Assembly (NCBI RefSeq): GCF_001518015.1
Contig: NZ_LPUY01000091.1
Location: forward strand, 1-49,855
Length of the DNA stretch: 49,855 nt
Source of the DNA: Tritonibacter horizontis
Lineage (GTDB): Bacteria > Pseudomonadota > Alphaproteobacteria > Rhodobacterales > Rhodobacteraceae
Direction of reading: 5' to 3'
The notes below the pieces were generated by a model. The model saw only the letters and a list, made by a program, of their open reading frames with translations. It made no database searches and was not told the DNA's origin. Shown in pieces: positions 23,999-32,065 of this stretch (the stretch's first letter is position 1; each line of letters begins with the position of its first letter). Made by a program: the position numbers and the translations under genes.

Positions 23999-25996
23999 AT
24001 GCGTCTCTCCTCGCTTCTGATCCCTTCGCTCACCTTTGCCGGGGCGGCTGGCCTAAGTCTGGTGGTAGCGGGATTTGCAGCGACAGCGGTGGAAGACAAT
24101 ACCGAGATCGTGGTGCGCCGCACCTTGGATCAGGGCGGATTTTCCTGGGCCGAGGTGGTTGCCGACGGGCTGCGGGTGGAGCTGTCAGGCGAGGCCCCGA
24201 CCGAGGCCCGCCGGTTTGCCGCGATTTCCAGTATCGGCGCGGTGGTGGATGCCTCGCGGATCATTGACCAGATGGAGGTGACCCCGTCCGAGGGGATTGC
24301 GCCGCCACGGTTTTCGACAGAAATCCTGCGCAACGACGCCGGTATCTCGATTATCGGCCTGATCCCCACAGCCAGCGATCACGCGGAACTGCTGAACACG
24401 CTGGGCAAGATCAAGGGCCGCCCACCCATCGCCGATTTTGTTGAGACTGCCGACTACCCGTTGCCGCCGGATTGGGCCGATTCGATGGCTTATGCGCTAA
24501 AGGCGCTGGCGTTGTTGCCGCGCACCAAGATCTCGGTCGAGGCAGGCCAGGTGCGCATCACCGCCATTGCCGACAGCCCCCAGGCCAAGACCAAACTTGA
24601 GGCCGAGCTGAACCGGATGGCGCCGCCGACCGTTCACGTGGCGCTGGACATTGCCGCGCCGCGTCCGGTGATCTCGCCCTTTACGCTGCGCTACGTGCTC
24701 ACCCCCGATGGCGGCCGGTTTGATGCCTGTTCCGCAGAAAGTACCGAAAGCCGCGATCGGATCCTTCAGGCGGCGCAGGCGGCCGGGCTGCGCGTCAAAG
24801 GCGATTGCACCATCGGCTTGGGCGTGCCCTCGGCGAATTGGTCGCGCGCCGTCGAAGTCGGCCTGTCGGCGCTGGCAGAGCTGGGACAGGGGTCGATCAC
24901 CTATTCCAACGGCGATGTCACCCTGGTTGCCGACGAAGGAACAAATCCGACACTGTTCGACCGGGTGGTGGGCGAGCTGGAAAATGCGCTGCCGCAGGTT
25001 TTTGTTCTGCATGCCGTTTTGCCGGAGCCGGAAACGCAGGCCTCTGACAGCGCGCCGGAATTCTCCGCCACCCTCAGCCCCGAGGGGCAGGTGCAGTTGC
25101 GGGGCCGGTTGAGCGATGACGCGCAGCGCCGGACCGTCGACAGCTACGCCCGGGCCCGGTTTGGCTCTGATGCGGTCTATCTGGCGACCCGCAACGTGCC
25201 GGACCTGCCCGGTGTCTGGCCGATCCGCGTGCTGGCGGCGCTGGATGCGCTGGCGCAGCTGGAACGCGGCGCGGTGACGGTGACGCCGGATCTGGTGACG
25301 GTGCGCGGCATGAGCCATATCGAAAACGCCAGCGCCGAGGTCGCGCGGATGCTGTCGGACAAGCTGGGTGAGGCCGAAGAATACGAGTTGGACCTTGTTT
25401 ACGAGGCCCCGCCCGAGCCCGAAGACCAGCTGATGGCGCCCGCCCTCTGCGAGGCTGAACTGGCCGCCATCCAGCGCGCCGACAAGATCGCCTTTGAACC
25501 CGGCTCTGCCACTGTGGCGGCGGACAGTGCGCGTGTGATTGACAAGATCGCCAAGCTGCTCGGCCAATGCGGTGAAATCCCGTTGGAAGTTCAGGGCCAT
25601 ACAGATAGCCAGGGCCGGGAAGAGATGAACCAGAACCTGAGTCAGGCGCGGGCGCAGTCGGTGCTGAATGCGCTGCGGGCGCGACGTCTGCTGACCGGCA
25701 GCTTCATCGCGCGAGGCTATGGTGAGACCAATCCCATCGCCAGCAACGAGACCGAAGAAGGCCGCGAAGCCAACCGGCGGATTGAGTTCCGCCTGATCGT
25801 ATCCGAGGCCGACATGGCCGGGGACGATGAAGCCGAAGGCGCGGCACCTGCGGAGACACCCTCTGACGCGGGTGACGCGGACATTGACCAGAGCACGGGC
25901 GAAAGCGCTGACGAGAGCGACGGCGACGCTGCCCCGCTGCATGATGATTTTGACGACGAGACGACCGAGACCCCAGAGGAGACAGACGGGCAATGA
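23999..25996 (+). CDS. Large OmpA-family protein with BON-like repeats
   Basis: The 665-residue protein has a signal peptide (about 1-31), a long periplasmic region (about 35-490) made of repeated alpha/beta units resembling BON domains, and an OmpA/MotB peptidoglycan-binding domain at about 495-597 (KIAFEPGSATVAADSARVI, VQGHTDSQGREEMNQNLSQARAQSV, GYGETNPIASNETEEGREANRRIEFRL). A very acidic tail of about 65 residues follows, rich in Asp, Glu and Ala. No beta-barrel is evident. It should bind peptidoglycan in the periplasm. Its stop overlaps the start of the next gene (ATGA), so the two products probably act together. An ATG four codons upstream is an alternative start. Confidence 0.88.
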   Translation: MRLSSLLIPSLTFAGAAGLSLVVAGFAATAVEDNTEIVVRRTLDQGGFSWAEVVADGLRVELSGEAPTEARRFAAISSIGAVVDASRIIDQMEVTPSEGIAPPRFSTEILRNDAGISIIGLIPTASDHAELLNTLGKIKGRPPIADFVETADYPLPPDWADSMAYALKALALLPRTKISVEAGQVRITAIADSPQAKTKLEAELNRMAPPTVHVALDIAAPRPVISPFTLRYVLTPDGGRFDACSAESTESRDRILQAAQAAGLRVKGDCTIGLGVPSANWSRAVEVGLSALAELGQGSITYSNGDVTLVADEGTNPTLFDRVVGELENALPQVFVLHAVLPEPETQASDSAPEFSATLSPEGQVQLRGRLSDDAQRRTVDSYARARFGSDAVYLATRNVPDLPGVWPIRVLAALDALAQLERGAVTVTPDLVTVRGMSHIENASAEVARMLSDKLGEAEEYELDLVYEAPPEPEDQLMAPALCEAELAAIQRADKIAFEPGSATVAADSARVIDKIAKLLGQCGEIPLEVQGHTDSQGREEMNQNLSQARAQSVLNALRARRLLTGSFIARGYGETNPIASNETEEGREANRRIEFRLIVSEADMAGDDEAEGAAPAETPSDAGDADIDQSTGESADESDGDAAPLHDDFDDETTETPEETDGQ

Positions 25997-26313
25997 GCAG
26001 AACAGAGTTCATCCTGACCACAGCCATCATCCTCTTTGTCGCCTTTGCGCTGGGGTGGTTTGCCAATTGGCTGCTGCACCGCTTTACCCGCGTGCGCCAG
26101 AGCGACGTGGCCGATCTGGACCGCATGAGCCAGGAGTTGCATGAGGCAGAAGAAACCCGCGATCAGGCGATCACCTATCTGCAACAGCGCGAGGCCGAGC
26201 TGACCAATCAGCTGAACCAGACCGAAGCAGAGCTGCGCGCCGCCATGGACGGGCTGCGCGAGGCACGCCATGAAGCCGAAGAGCTGCGCATCCAACTGCA
26301 TGGCGCCGGCTAG
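25993..26313 (+). CDS. Small membrane-anchored coiled-coil protein
   Basis: The 106-residue protein has one transmembrane helix at about residues 6-28 (LTTAIILFVAFALGWFANWLL), then a Glu/Gln-rich, heptad-like region from about 38 to the end (RMSQELHEAEETRDQAITYLQQREAELTN and onward), so a membrane-anchored coiled coil is predicted. I recognise no named family. Translational overlap with the OmpA-family gene (ATGA at 25993-25996) suggests a partner role at the cell envelope; this is inferred from context. Confidence 0.85.
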   Translation: MSRTEFILTTAIILFVAFALGWFANWLLHRFTRVRQSDVADLDRMSQELHEAEETRDQAITYLQQREAELTNQLNQTEAELRAAMDGLREARHEAEELRIQLHGAG

Positions 26314-26346
26314 CCATTTCACTGGCGGCTGGTGGCCGGAGAGACC

Positions 26347-26433
26347 GGGGCGCTGCCTCCCTCGGCTGCATGGGGGCGCTGCCCCCTCGGCGCTGTCGCG
26401 CCTCTCCCCCGAGGTATTTTCGAAAAGATGAAG
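26347..26433 (+). repeat. Intergenic repeat family 1, copy B (triloop hairpin plus conserved tail)
   Basis: The hairpin GGGGGC-GCT-GCCCCC lies at 26372-26386 and the tail CCGAGGTATTTT then CGAAAAGATGAAG at 26409-26433. The tail matches copy A at 4613-4637 except for the central dinucleotide, TA there and CG here, which keeps the TTTT..AAAA palindrome in both. A partial second hairpin unit (GGGGCGCTGCCTCC) starts at 26347. Like copy A, it follows a plus-strand gene. Confidence 0.7.
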
Positions 26434-26437
26434 GCGA

Positions 26438-26884
26438 TCACCAGCGTGTGAGGGCGGCCTCGTCATCGTCTTTTGCTGCGACCCAGGCCGCGTCCCCCTC
26501 GGCGAGGATTTCCTTTTTCCAGAAAGGGGCGCGGGACTTCAGGTAGTCCATCAGATATTCGGCCGCTTCGAAGGCGGCGACGCGATGGCGGGCGGCGGTG
26601 GCGACCATCATGATCTGCTCGCCGGTGTGCAGACGGCCAAAGCGGTGGATCACCAGCGCATCGGTCAGGTCCCAGCGCGACAGTGCCTCGGCGGCGATGG
26701 AGGTCAGGGCCTTTTCGGTCATGCCCGGGTAATGTTCTATATCCATGGCGGTCATGGTGCCGGTGTCGGCCTCGCGCACCACGCCGGTGAAGGTCACGAT
26801 GGCGCCTGCGCCCGCCGCGCCCTGCGCAAAGCGTTCGGTTTCTGCTGCCAAGTCGAAAGGCGCGTCCTGAACCACGATACGCAT
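26438..26884 (-). CDS. moaE: Molybdopterin synthase catalytic subunit
   Basis: The 148-residue protein is the large subunit of molybdopterin synthase, which transfers sulfur from MoaD thiocarboxylate to precursor Z. Family landmarks are GAIVTFTGVVR, the DIEHYPGMTE segment, VIHRFGRLHTGEQIM and the lysine region DYLKSRAPFWKKE with catalytic lysines. The ATG at 26884, 4 bases after the moaD stop, gives the typical N-terminus; GTG at 26896 is possible and would overlap moaD. It ends the uvrC-pgsA-moaD-moaE run. Confidence 0.94.
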   Translation of the reverse strand: MRIVVQDAPFDLAAETERFAQGAAGAGAIVTFTGVVREADTGTMTAMDIEHYPGMTEKALTSIAAEALSRWDLTDALVIHRFGRLHTGEQIMMVATAARHRVAAFEAAEYLMDYLKSRAPFWKKEILAEGDAAWVAAKDDDEAALTRW

Positions 26885-26888
26885 CGGA

Positions 26889-27134
26889 TCAGCCACCGGT
26901 CATCGGTGGGAAAAAGGCCACTTCGCGCACGCCAGCAAGGGGCGCGTCAAATTCTGCCAGCTCCTGATCCAGGGCCACCCGCAAGGCGGAGAGATCGGCG
27001 AAGGCCGCAGCATAGCGGTCTTCGCGGGCGCTCAGTTCCGCGACCAGTTCGGCCACCGTTACGGCGTCCGTTTCCACCCGTTCCTTTGGCACACCGATGC
27101 GTTCGCGGACCCAGGCGAAGTACAAAACATCCAT
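26889..27134 (-). CDS. moaD: Molybdopterin synthase sulfur carrier subunit
   Basis: The 81-residue ubiquitin-like protein ends in the required Gly-Gly (FFPPMTGG), which is adenylated by MoeB and converted to a thiocarboxylate. The N-terminus MDVLYFAWVRERIG is typical. The ATG at 27134 shares a base with the pgsA stop (TGATG), so translation is coupled. moaE follows on the same strand, giving both subunits of the enzyme together. Confidence 0.94.
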   Translation of the reverse strand: MDVLYFAWVRERIGVPKERVETDAVTVAELVAELSAREDRYAAAFADLSALRVALDQELAEFDAPLAGVREVAFFPPMTGG

Positions 27135-27805
27135 CAGCGTGTCTCCTTCAGGTGCGGCAAGGCCTTTTTCAGATAGTCGACGCCGGTGATCAGCGTCAGT
27201 GCGGCCGCGATCCACAGGAGCCACAGACCGATGCGGCCCGACCAGACCATGCCCTCGAAGTAGAAACGCAAGCCCTGCGTGTCCTCGACGGTGCCAGACA
27301 GGATCCCCTGCACCATCGCCGGATCCATGCCGAAGCCCCCCATGCCCAGATGATGTTCAAAGATGCCTTGCGAGAAAAGTGTCGCGATGGCGATCATCTG
27401 GGCCGTGGTTTTCCATTTTGCGAGTTTGGTGACCTTGAGCGTGCCGGCGGTGTCGCCGAGGTATTCGCGCAGGCCGGAAACAAAGACCTCGCGGAAGAGG
27501 ATGACCGTGGCGGGCAGAACCAGCCAGGCCGTCCAATGCGAGGTGGCATAGCCCACCAGAATCATCAGGGCGATCACCACCATCGCCTTGTCCGCGATGG
27601 GGTCTAGCATGGCGCCGATCTTGGTCTCCTGCTTCCAGCTGCGGGCCAGATAGCCATCGACCCAATCGGTCAGCGCCGCGCTGACAAAGAGGACCAGTGC
27701 AAACCAATCCGCATGCGGGCGGGAGAAAAAGAGAAACATGACGGCCAGCGCGGGCGCGGCCAGCAGCCTCAATACGGTGAGGATATTCGGTAAATTCCAG
27801 ATCAT
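27134..27805 (-). CDS. pgsA: CDP-diacylglycerol--glycerol-3-phosphate 3-phosphatidyltransferase
   Basis: The 223-residue inner-membrane enzyme makes phosphatidylglycerol phosphate. The CDP-alcohol phosphotransferase motif DGx2ARx8Gx3Dx3D is complete in the segment DWVDGYLARSWKQETKIG then AMLDPIADK, beginning near residue 47. Four to six membrane helices are evident. It lies between uvrC and moaD, 104 bases after uvrC; an arrangement of uvrC with pgsA is common in proteobacteria. Confidence 0.96.
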   Translation of the reverse strand: MIWNLPNILTVLRLLAAPALAVMFLFFSRPHADWFALVLFVSAALTDWVDGYLARSWKQETKIGAMLDPIADKAMVVIALMILVGYATSHWTAWLVLPATVILFREVFVSGLREYLGDTAGTLKVTKLAKWKTTAQMIAIATLFSQGIFEHHLGMGGFGMDPAMVQGILSGTVEDTQGLRFYFEGMVWSGRIGLWLLWIAAALTLITGVDYLKKALPHLKETR

Positions 27806-27909
27806 AGCCGCATTCCTACTACCTGTCGCAAGCGGCGGGAAGTCCCAATCCAGTTCCGCCCTGCAATGTGCGGCGTCCCCGGGGCGCCACCGGCGAAGGG
27901 CCGCGCAGA

Positions 27910-29811
27910 TCAGCGGTCCTGAAAGAAGTTGTAGATCGTTTCAGCCAGCGCATCGGACACGCCTTCGACCGCGGTCAGGTCGGACAGGTTGGCGCGGCTC
28001 ACGGCCTTGGCGCTGCCAAAATGGGTCAGGAGCGCCTTTTTGCGGCGGGCCCCGACGCCGGGGATATCGTCGAGCGGGTTGGCCGCCATGGATTTTGCCC
28101 GCTTGGCCCGATGGGTGCCGATGGCGAAGCGGTGTGCCTCGTCGCGCATCCGCTGAACGAAATAGAGCACCGGATCATTGCGCTGCAGGGCAAAGGCGTT
28201 TTCGCCCGGGCGGTAGAATTCCTCTTTGCCGTGATCGCGGTCGACGCCTTTGGCGACCCCGACCATGGGCACATCCTGCACGCCGTGTTCGGCCATGATC
28301 TCTGCCACGGCGGAGACCTGCCCGGCGCCGCCGTCGATCAGCAGCAGATCCGGCCACATGCCTTTGTCGCGGTCCGGGTCCTCTTTCAAAAGACGGGAGA
28401 AGCGGCGGTTCAGCACTTCTTTCATCATGCCGAAGTCATCGCCCGGCACCAGGTCTTCGCCCTTGATGTTGAACTTGCGATAGGCGTTTTTCATGAAACC
28501 CTCGGGGCCGGCGACGATCATCGCGCCCACCGCATTGGTGCCCTGGATATGCGAGTTGTCATAGACCTCGATCCGGCCGGGTGGACCATCCAGACCAAAG
28601 GCCTCCGCCAGCCCACGCAGCAGTTTGGCCTGTGTCGCGCTTTCGGCCATGCGGCGGGCGAGGCTTTCACGGGCGTTGCGGACCGCACTGGCGACCAGTT
28701 CAGCCTTTTCGCCGCGCTGGGGCACGATCAAGTCGACCTTGCGATTGGCCTTGTCGCTGAGCGCGGCGGCCATCAGATCGGCGTTTTCCATGTCATCCGA
28801 CAGGATCAGCTGACGCGGCACATCCTTGTTGTCGTAGAACTGGCCGACGAAGGCCTCCATGACCTCGGCCGGGGACATATCCGCAGAGACCCGAGGATAG
28901 AAATCCTGATTGCCCCAGTTCTGGTTGGCGCGGATGAAAAAGACCTGCACACAGGCCTGACCGGCGTCCTGAAACAGGCCGATGACATCCGCCTCGGCGA
29001 CGCCGCGCGGGTTGATGCCCTGGGCGGACTGCACCTGTGTCAGCGCCTTGATCCGGTCGCGCAGGGCGGCGGCGCGTTCAAACTCCATCGCTTCCGAGGC
29101 GGCCATCATCTGTTGGCCCAGCTCTTCCTGGATCCTGGTCGAGCGGCCCGACAGGAACCGTTCGGCGTCGCGCACGCTGTCGGCGTACTCCTCGCGCGAG
29201 ACCAGGCCAACGCAGGGACCGGAGCAGCGTTTGATCTGATACTGCAGACAGGGACGGGTGCGGCTCTCGAACATCGCATCAGAGCAGTTGCGCAGCAAAA
29301 ACGCCTTTTGAAGCTGGTTGAGCGTCCGGTTGACCGCCCCGGCACTGGCAAAGGGGCCGAAATAGCTGCCCTTTTCCTTGCGGGCGCCGCGATGCTTTTT
29401 GATCTGGGGATAGTCGTGGGATTTGCCGACCAGAATATTGGGAAAGCTTTTGTCATCGCGCAGCAGCACGTTGTACTTGGGCTTCAGCTGCTTGATGAGG
29501 TTCTGTTCCAGCAGCAAGGCCTCTGTTTCTGTCCGGGTGGTCAGGAACATCATCGACGCCGTGAGCGAGATCATTTTTTCAATGCGGGGGCTGTGGCCGG
29601 GGCGCGCGTAGTTCGACACCCGTGCCCGCAGATTGCGCGCCTTGCCGACGTAGAGAACGCGGCTCTCGGCATCCAGCATCCGGTAGACGCCCGGGGCCGT
29701 CTCCAGGGTTTTCAGATAGGCCTGAACGACACTGTAGCCTGTTGGCGGCGCTGCCGGGCGCGACGCGCTGTCGGGCGATTCTGCATTGGGTTGGGTCATA
29801 AGCACTGACAT
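27910..29811 (-). CDS. uvrC: Excinuclease ABC subunit C
   Basis: This nucleotide excision repair endonuclease makes both incisions around a lesion recognised by UvrAB. In order it has the GIY-YIG nuclease domain ([27 protein letters not shown]), a cysteine-containing segment ([17 protein letters not shown]), the UvrB-interacting UVR motif ([16 protein letters not shown]), the RNase H-like C-terminal nuclease ([30 protein letters not shown]) and a helix-hairpin-helix tail ([13 protein letters not shown]). Start is uncertain: ATG 29811 is used (633 residues), with TTG 29835 and ATG 29799 as alternatives; none has a strong ribosome site. Confidence 0.96.
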   Translation of the reverse strand: MSVLMTQPNAESPDSASRPAAPPTGYSVVQAYLKTLETAPGVYRMLDAESRVLYVGKARNLRARVSNYARPGHSPRIEKMISLTASMMFLTTRTETEALLLEQNLIKQLKPKYNVLLRDDKSFPNILVGKSHDYPQIKKHRGARKEKGSYFGPFASAGAVNRTLNQLQKAFLLRNCSDAMFESRTRPCLQYQIKRCSGPCVGLVSREEYADSVRDAERFLSGRSTRIQEELGQQMMAASEAMEFERAAALRDRIKALTQVQSAQGINPRGVAEADVIGLFQDAGQACVQVFFIRANQNWGNQDFYPRVSADMSPAEVMEAFVGQFYDNKDVPRQLILSDDMENADLMAAALSDKANRKVDLIVPQRGEKAELVASAVRNARESLARRMAESATQAKLLRGLAEAFGLDGPPGRIEVYDNSHIQGTNAVGAMIVAGPEGFMKNAYRKFNIKGEDLVPGDDFGMMKEVLNRRFSRLLKEDPDRDKGMWPDLLLIDGGAGQVSAVAEIMAEHGVQDVPMVGVAKGVDRDHGKEEFYRPGENAFALQRNDPVLYFVQRMRDEAHRFAIGTHRAKRAKSMAANPLDDIPGVGARRKKALLTHFGSAKAVSRANLSDLTAVEGVSDALAETIYNFFQDR

Positions 29812-29835
29812 ATGATTCTGCGCGCCGTGCTGCAA

Positions 29836-30133
29836 TCTTCAGTAGCGGAATTCAAGCCGAGATGAATCCACGGATCCTGTGGATAAACCTTATGATAAGT
29901 TTGGGCTTGTTGGGTTTTTCCCTTTAAATGTGGCGACTTCGCTGAATTGACTAATTTTTAAGCAAATACGCAAGGCATTGATTTTATTTATTATTTATCC
30001 ACACCCCGTTCAAACACTTGAAAGCATTGGTGTTTTTGTAACGTCTAGGTAAACGACCTGTGACGGGTGCATAAGTCTTGGCTGGTTTTCTGCAATTGCA
30101 TATTGGCGACAGATCTGTCTGTCCGCGGATCGC
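29836..30133. other. AT-rich gap with two perfect inverted DnaA boxes
   Basis: This 298-base gap upstream of uvrC is markedly AT-rich for the window, especially 29920-30050. It carries TTATCCACA on the minus strand at 29878-29886 and on the plus strand at 29995-30003, facing each other across about 108 bases. The inner part includes runs such as CTAATTTTTAAG and GATTTTATTTATTATTTATCC. A GANTC (CcrM) site lies at 29862-29866, with another just outside. It could be a replication origin or a DnaA-controlled promoter; flanking genes are both on the minus strand. No gene is visible. Confidence 0.6.
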
Positions 30134-30910
30134 TTATTCCGGTGTTTGCGTATCTGGCGTCTGCCAGCACAGGTGTTGCCCGCCATCGACGCAGATCAAC
30201 TGGCCAGTGACCGAGGGCGCCGAGACCAGATAGCGCAGGGCTGATGTGATGTCCTGCACCTCCGCCCCGCCCTGCAGCAGCGTTGCGGCCCGCTGGCTGG
30301 CAAAGTCCTGGGCCGACTGACGCGGGCCTTGCAACGTCGGGCCGGGACCAATGGCATTCACCCGGATCTGAGGGGCCAGCGCCTGCGCCGCCGTTTGCGT
30401 CAGGGTCCACAGCGCCGATTTCGCCAGCGTATAGCTCATGAATTGCGGCGTCAGTTTACGCACCCTCTGATCGATCATGTTGATCGCAACGGCGCGGCAC
30501 GGCGGATCGCTGTCCTCACCGCCCGGTTGGGGCCAGTCCTGCCCGGCGAGCGCTTGCAGCAACAGGAAGGGCGCGCGCAGGTTGCTTTGCATATGGCGGT
30601 CCCAACTGTCACGGCTTGCGGTGGCCAGCTCGTCCGGTTCAAAGATGGAAGCATTGTTGACCAGACAGGTGATCGCCCCCCCCAGAGCCTGCGCCGCGCG
30701 GGGCAACAGGGCGCTGGTTTGCGTATCCTGCAACAGATCCGCCTGCAGAACGACCGCTTGCCGCCCCATCGCCGTAATCAGCCGCGCCGTATCGGTGGCA
30801 GCGTCTTGCGAATGGGCATAGTGGACGGCAACATCATAGCCATCCTCGGCCAGAGCCAGCGCCATAGCGCGTCCAAGGCGTTTGCCTGCCCCGGTTACCA
30901 ATGCCCGCAT
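30134..30910 (-). CDS. SDR oxidoreductase resembling pteridine reductase / FolM
   Basis: The 258-residue short-chain dehydrogenase has a cofactor motif TGAGKRLG at residues 6-13, matching the TGxxxRxG form typical of pteridine reductases and dihydromonapterin reductase FolM rather than the usual TGxxxGxG. The active site reads D147, Y160, K164: the usual serine 13 residues before the tyrosine is aspartate, as in PTR1-type enzymes. NNAS at 85-88 is also present. NADPH-dependent reduction of a pterin is therefore likely. The C-terminal ten residues are Gln/Thr/Pro-rich and probably disordered. Confidence 0.88.
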   Translation of the reverse strand: MRALVTGAGKRLGRAMALALAEDGYDVAVHYAHSQDAATDTARLITAMGRQAVVLQADLLQDTQTSALLPRAAQALGGAITCLVNNASIFEPDELATASRDSWDRHMQSNLRAPFLLLQALAGQDWPQPGGEDSDPPCRAVAINMIDQRVRKLTPQFMSYTLAKSALWTLTQTAAQALAPQIRVNAIGPGPTLQGPRQSAQDFASQRAATLLQGGAEVQDITSALRYLVSAPSVTGQLICVDGGQHLCWQTPDTQTPE

Positions 30911-30949
30911 CTGCTGCCTCCTGCCGGTGATGATCCCTGTCTGTCAGGT

Positions 30950-31894
30950 TTAGAGCAGCACCCAGACGTAAGCCACATAAACCGCCGTCAGCAGGATCCC
31001 CCAGACACGATTGATGTCCTGACGAAAGAACACGAACGGAATGATCAACAGAGACGAGGCCAGCATCACCCAGAGGTCAAAGCGCAGGAACTCTGGATCG
31101 ACCGAAATCGGCCCGATGAAAGTGGCAAGCCCGATGATGGCCAGCAGGTTGAACATGTTGGAGCCGATCACGTTGCCCAGCGCCACATCCGCCTGACGAC
31201 GCAGCGCCGCCATCAGGGTGGTCGCCAGTTCCGGCAGCGAGGTTCCGACCGCCACCAGCGTCAGGCCGATCACGGTTTCGCTCAACCCATACAACCGGGC
31301 GATGATGGTGGCGTTGTCCACCAGCAGCTCGGCCCCCAGCGGCAGGCCGATCAGACCCAGAACCAGATAAAGCCCGATGCGCCACCAGGGCATATCCGGG
31401 TCCGCCTCTTCGATCTCTTCCAGCTCGTTCGCTTCTCCGGCGGCGCGATGGGCGCGTGTTTCGCGAAAGGCGACGAAGAGAATAGCGAAGAGGACCGCCA
31501 GCATCACCGCCCCGGACACCCAGGTGAAGGTGCCGACGAAGGCCAGCGCGATGAACAGCACCGACGCGCCGATCATAAAGACATAGTTCTTGCGCGTGTC
31601 GCATTCGCTGGTGTGCAGGGTGCGCAGGATCGCGGGAATACCCAGGACCAGAAGGATATTGGCGGTGTTCGATCCCACCACATTGCCAAGGGCGATCCCG
31701 TCGGCATTCTCATGCACCGCTTGCACCGCGATCAGAAGTTCCGGTGCAGAGGTCCCGAAGGCGACGATGGTCAGGCTGACGATCAGCGCCGGGATCCCGA
31801 CCCGAAGCGACAGGTTCACCGCCCCGCGCACCAGCGCATCACCCGCGAGCAGCAGGATCACCAGGCCTAGAGCCGAAAACAGCCAGGGCATCAT
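30950..31894 (-). CDS. Calcium/sodium antiporter (CaCA family, YrbG-like)
   Basis: The 314-residue inner-membrane exchanger has ten or so hydrophobic helices in two inverted halves. Each half has the alpha-repeat: AFGTSAPELLIAVQA with ALGNVVGSNTANI in the first, and AVGTSLPELATTLMA with ALGNVIGSNMFNL in the second. A Glu-rich cytoplasmic loop (ANELEEIEEADPDM) separates them. It should exchange Na+ for Ca2+ or a related cation. The ATG at 31894 overlaps the TGA of the upstream small gene (ATGA) and has GGAGG 9 bases before it, so this start is favoured over upstream ones. Confidence 0.93.
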   Translation of the reverse strand: MMPWLFSALGLVILLLAGDALVRGAVNLSLRVGIPALIVSLTIVAFGTSAPELLIAVQAVHENADGIALGNVVGSNTANILLVLGIPAILRTLHTSECDTRKNYVFMIGASVLFIALAFVGTFTWVSGAVMLAVLFAILFVAFRETRAHRAAGEANELEEIEEADPDMPWWRIGLYLVLGLIGLPLGAELLVDNATIIARLYGLSETVIGLTLVAVGTSLPELATTLMAALRRQADVALGNVIGSNMFNLLAIIGLATFIGPISVDPEFLRFDLWVMLASSLLIIPFVFFRQDINRVWGILLTAVYVAYVWVLL

Positions 31895-32064
31895 GATTTG
31901 GGACCTCCTCGTCCACATGTACAAGGCCCCTTGCCGATCCTGAACCGACCACAGGATGAGCAACGCGCCGAATTCAACTTCTTTTGTCCCGGAAACCGCA
32001 GGCGTCCGAACATCGCAAGGACGGCCATGCCAGCCAGAAACAGGGCAACGATCTTGAAAATCAC
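31891..32064 (-). CDS. Small membrane protein with zinc-ribbon-like tail
   Basis: The 57-residue product begins with a single hydrophobic helix (IFKIVALFLAGMAVLAMFG), then a basic stretch and two cysteine pairs, C-x2-C and C-x-C (ARCSSCGRFRIGKGPCTCG), which together look like a minimal zinc ribbon at the membrane. No named family is recognised. The GTG at 32064 lies one base after the sppA-like stop, and its own stop overlaps the exchanger start, so sppA-like, this gene and the exchanger form one coupled unit. A start at 32094 is possible but overlaps the peptidase gene. Confidence 0.75.
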   Translation of the reverse strand: MIFKIVALFLAGMAVLAMFGRLRFPGQKKLNSARCSSCGRFRIGKGPCTCGRGGPKS

Positions 32065-32065
32065 G

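Noticed and set aside
26889-27224. Longer moaD reading from 27224
   Set aside because: The additional 30 residues overlap pgsA coding sequence and do not match the ubiquitin-like fold; ATG 27134 fits the family and the TGATG overlap.
27868-29808. A 646-codon plus-strand frame opposite uvrC
   Set aside because: UvrC is unmistakable on the other strand; the opposing frame has no domain.
29995-30050. AAACAC/GTGTTT hairpin followed by T residues as a terminator
   Set aside because: The orientation with the T run is on the plus strand, where no gene ends; the stem is only 6 bp with a 12-base loop.
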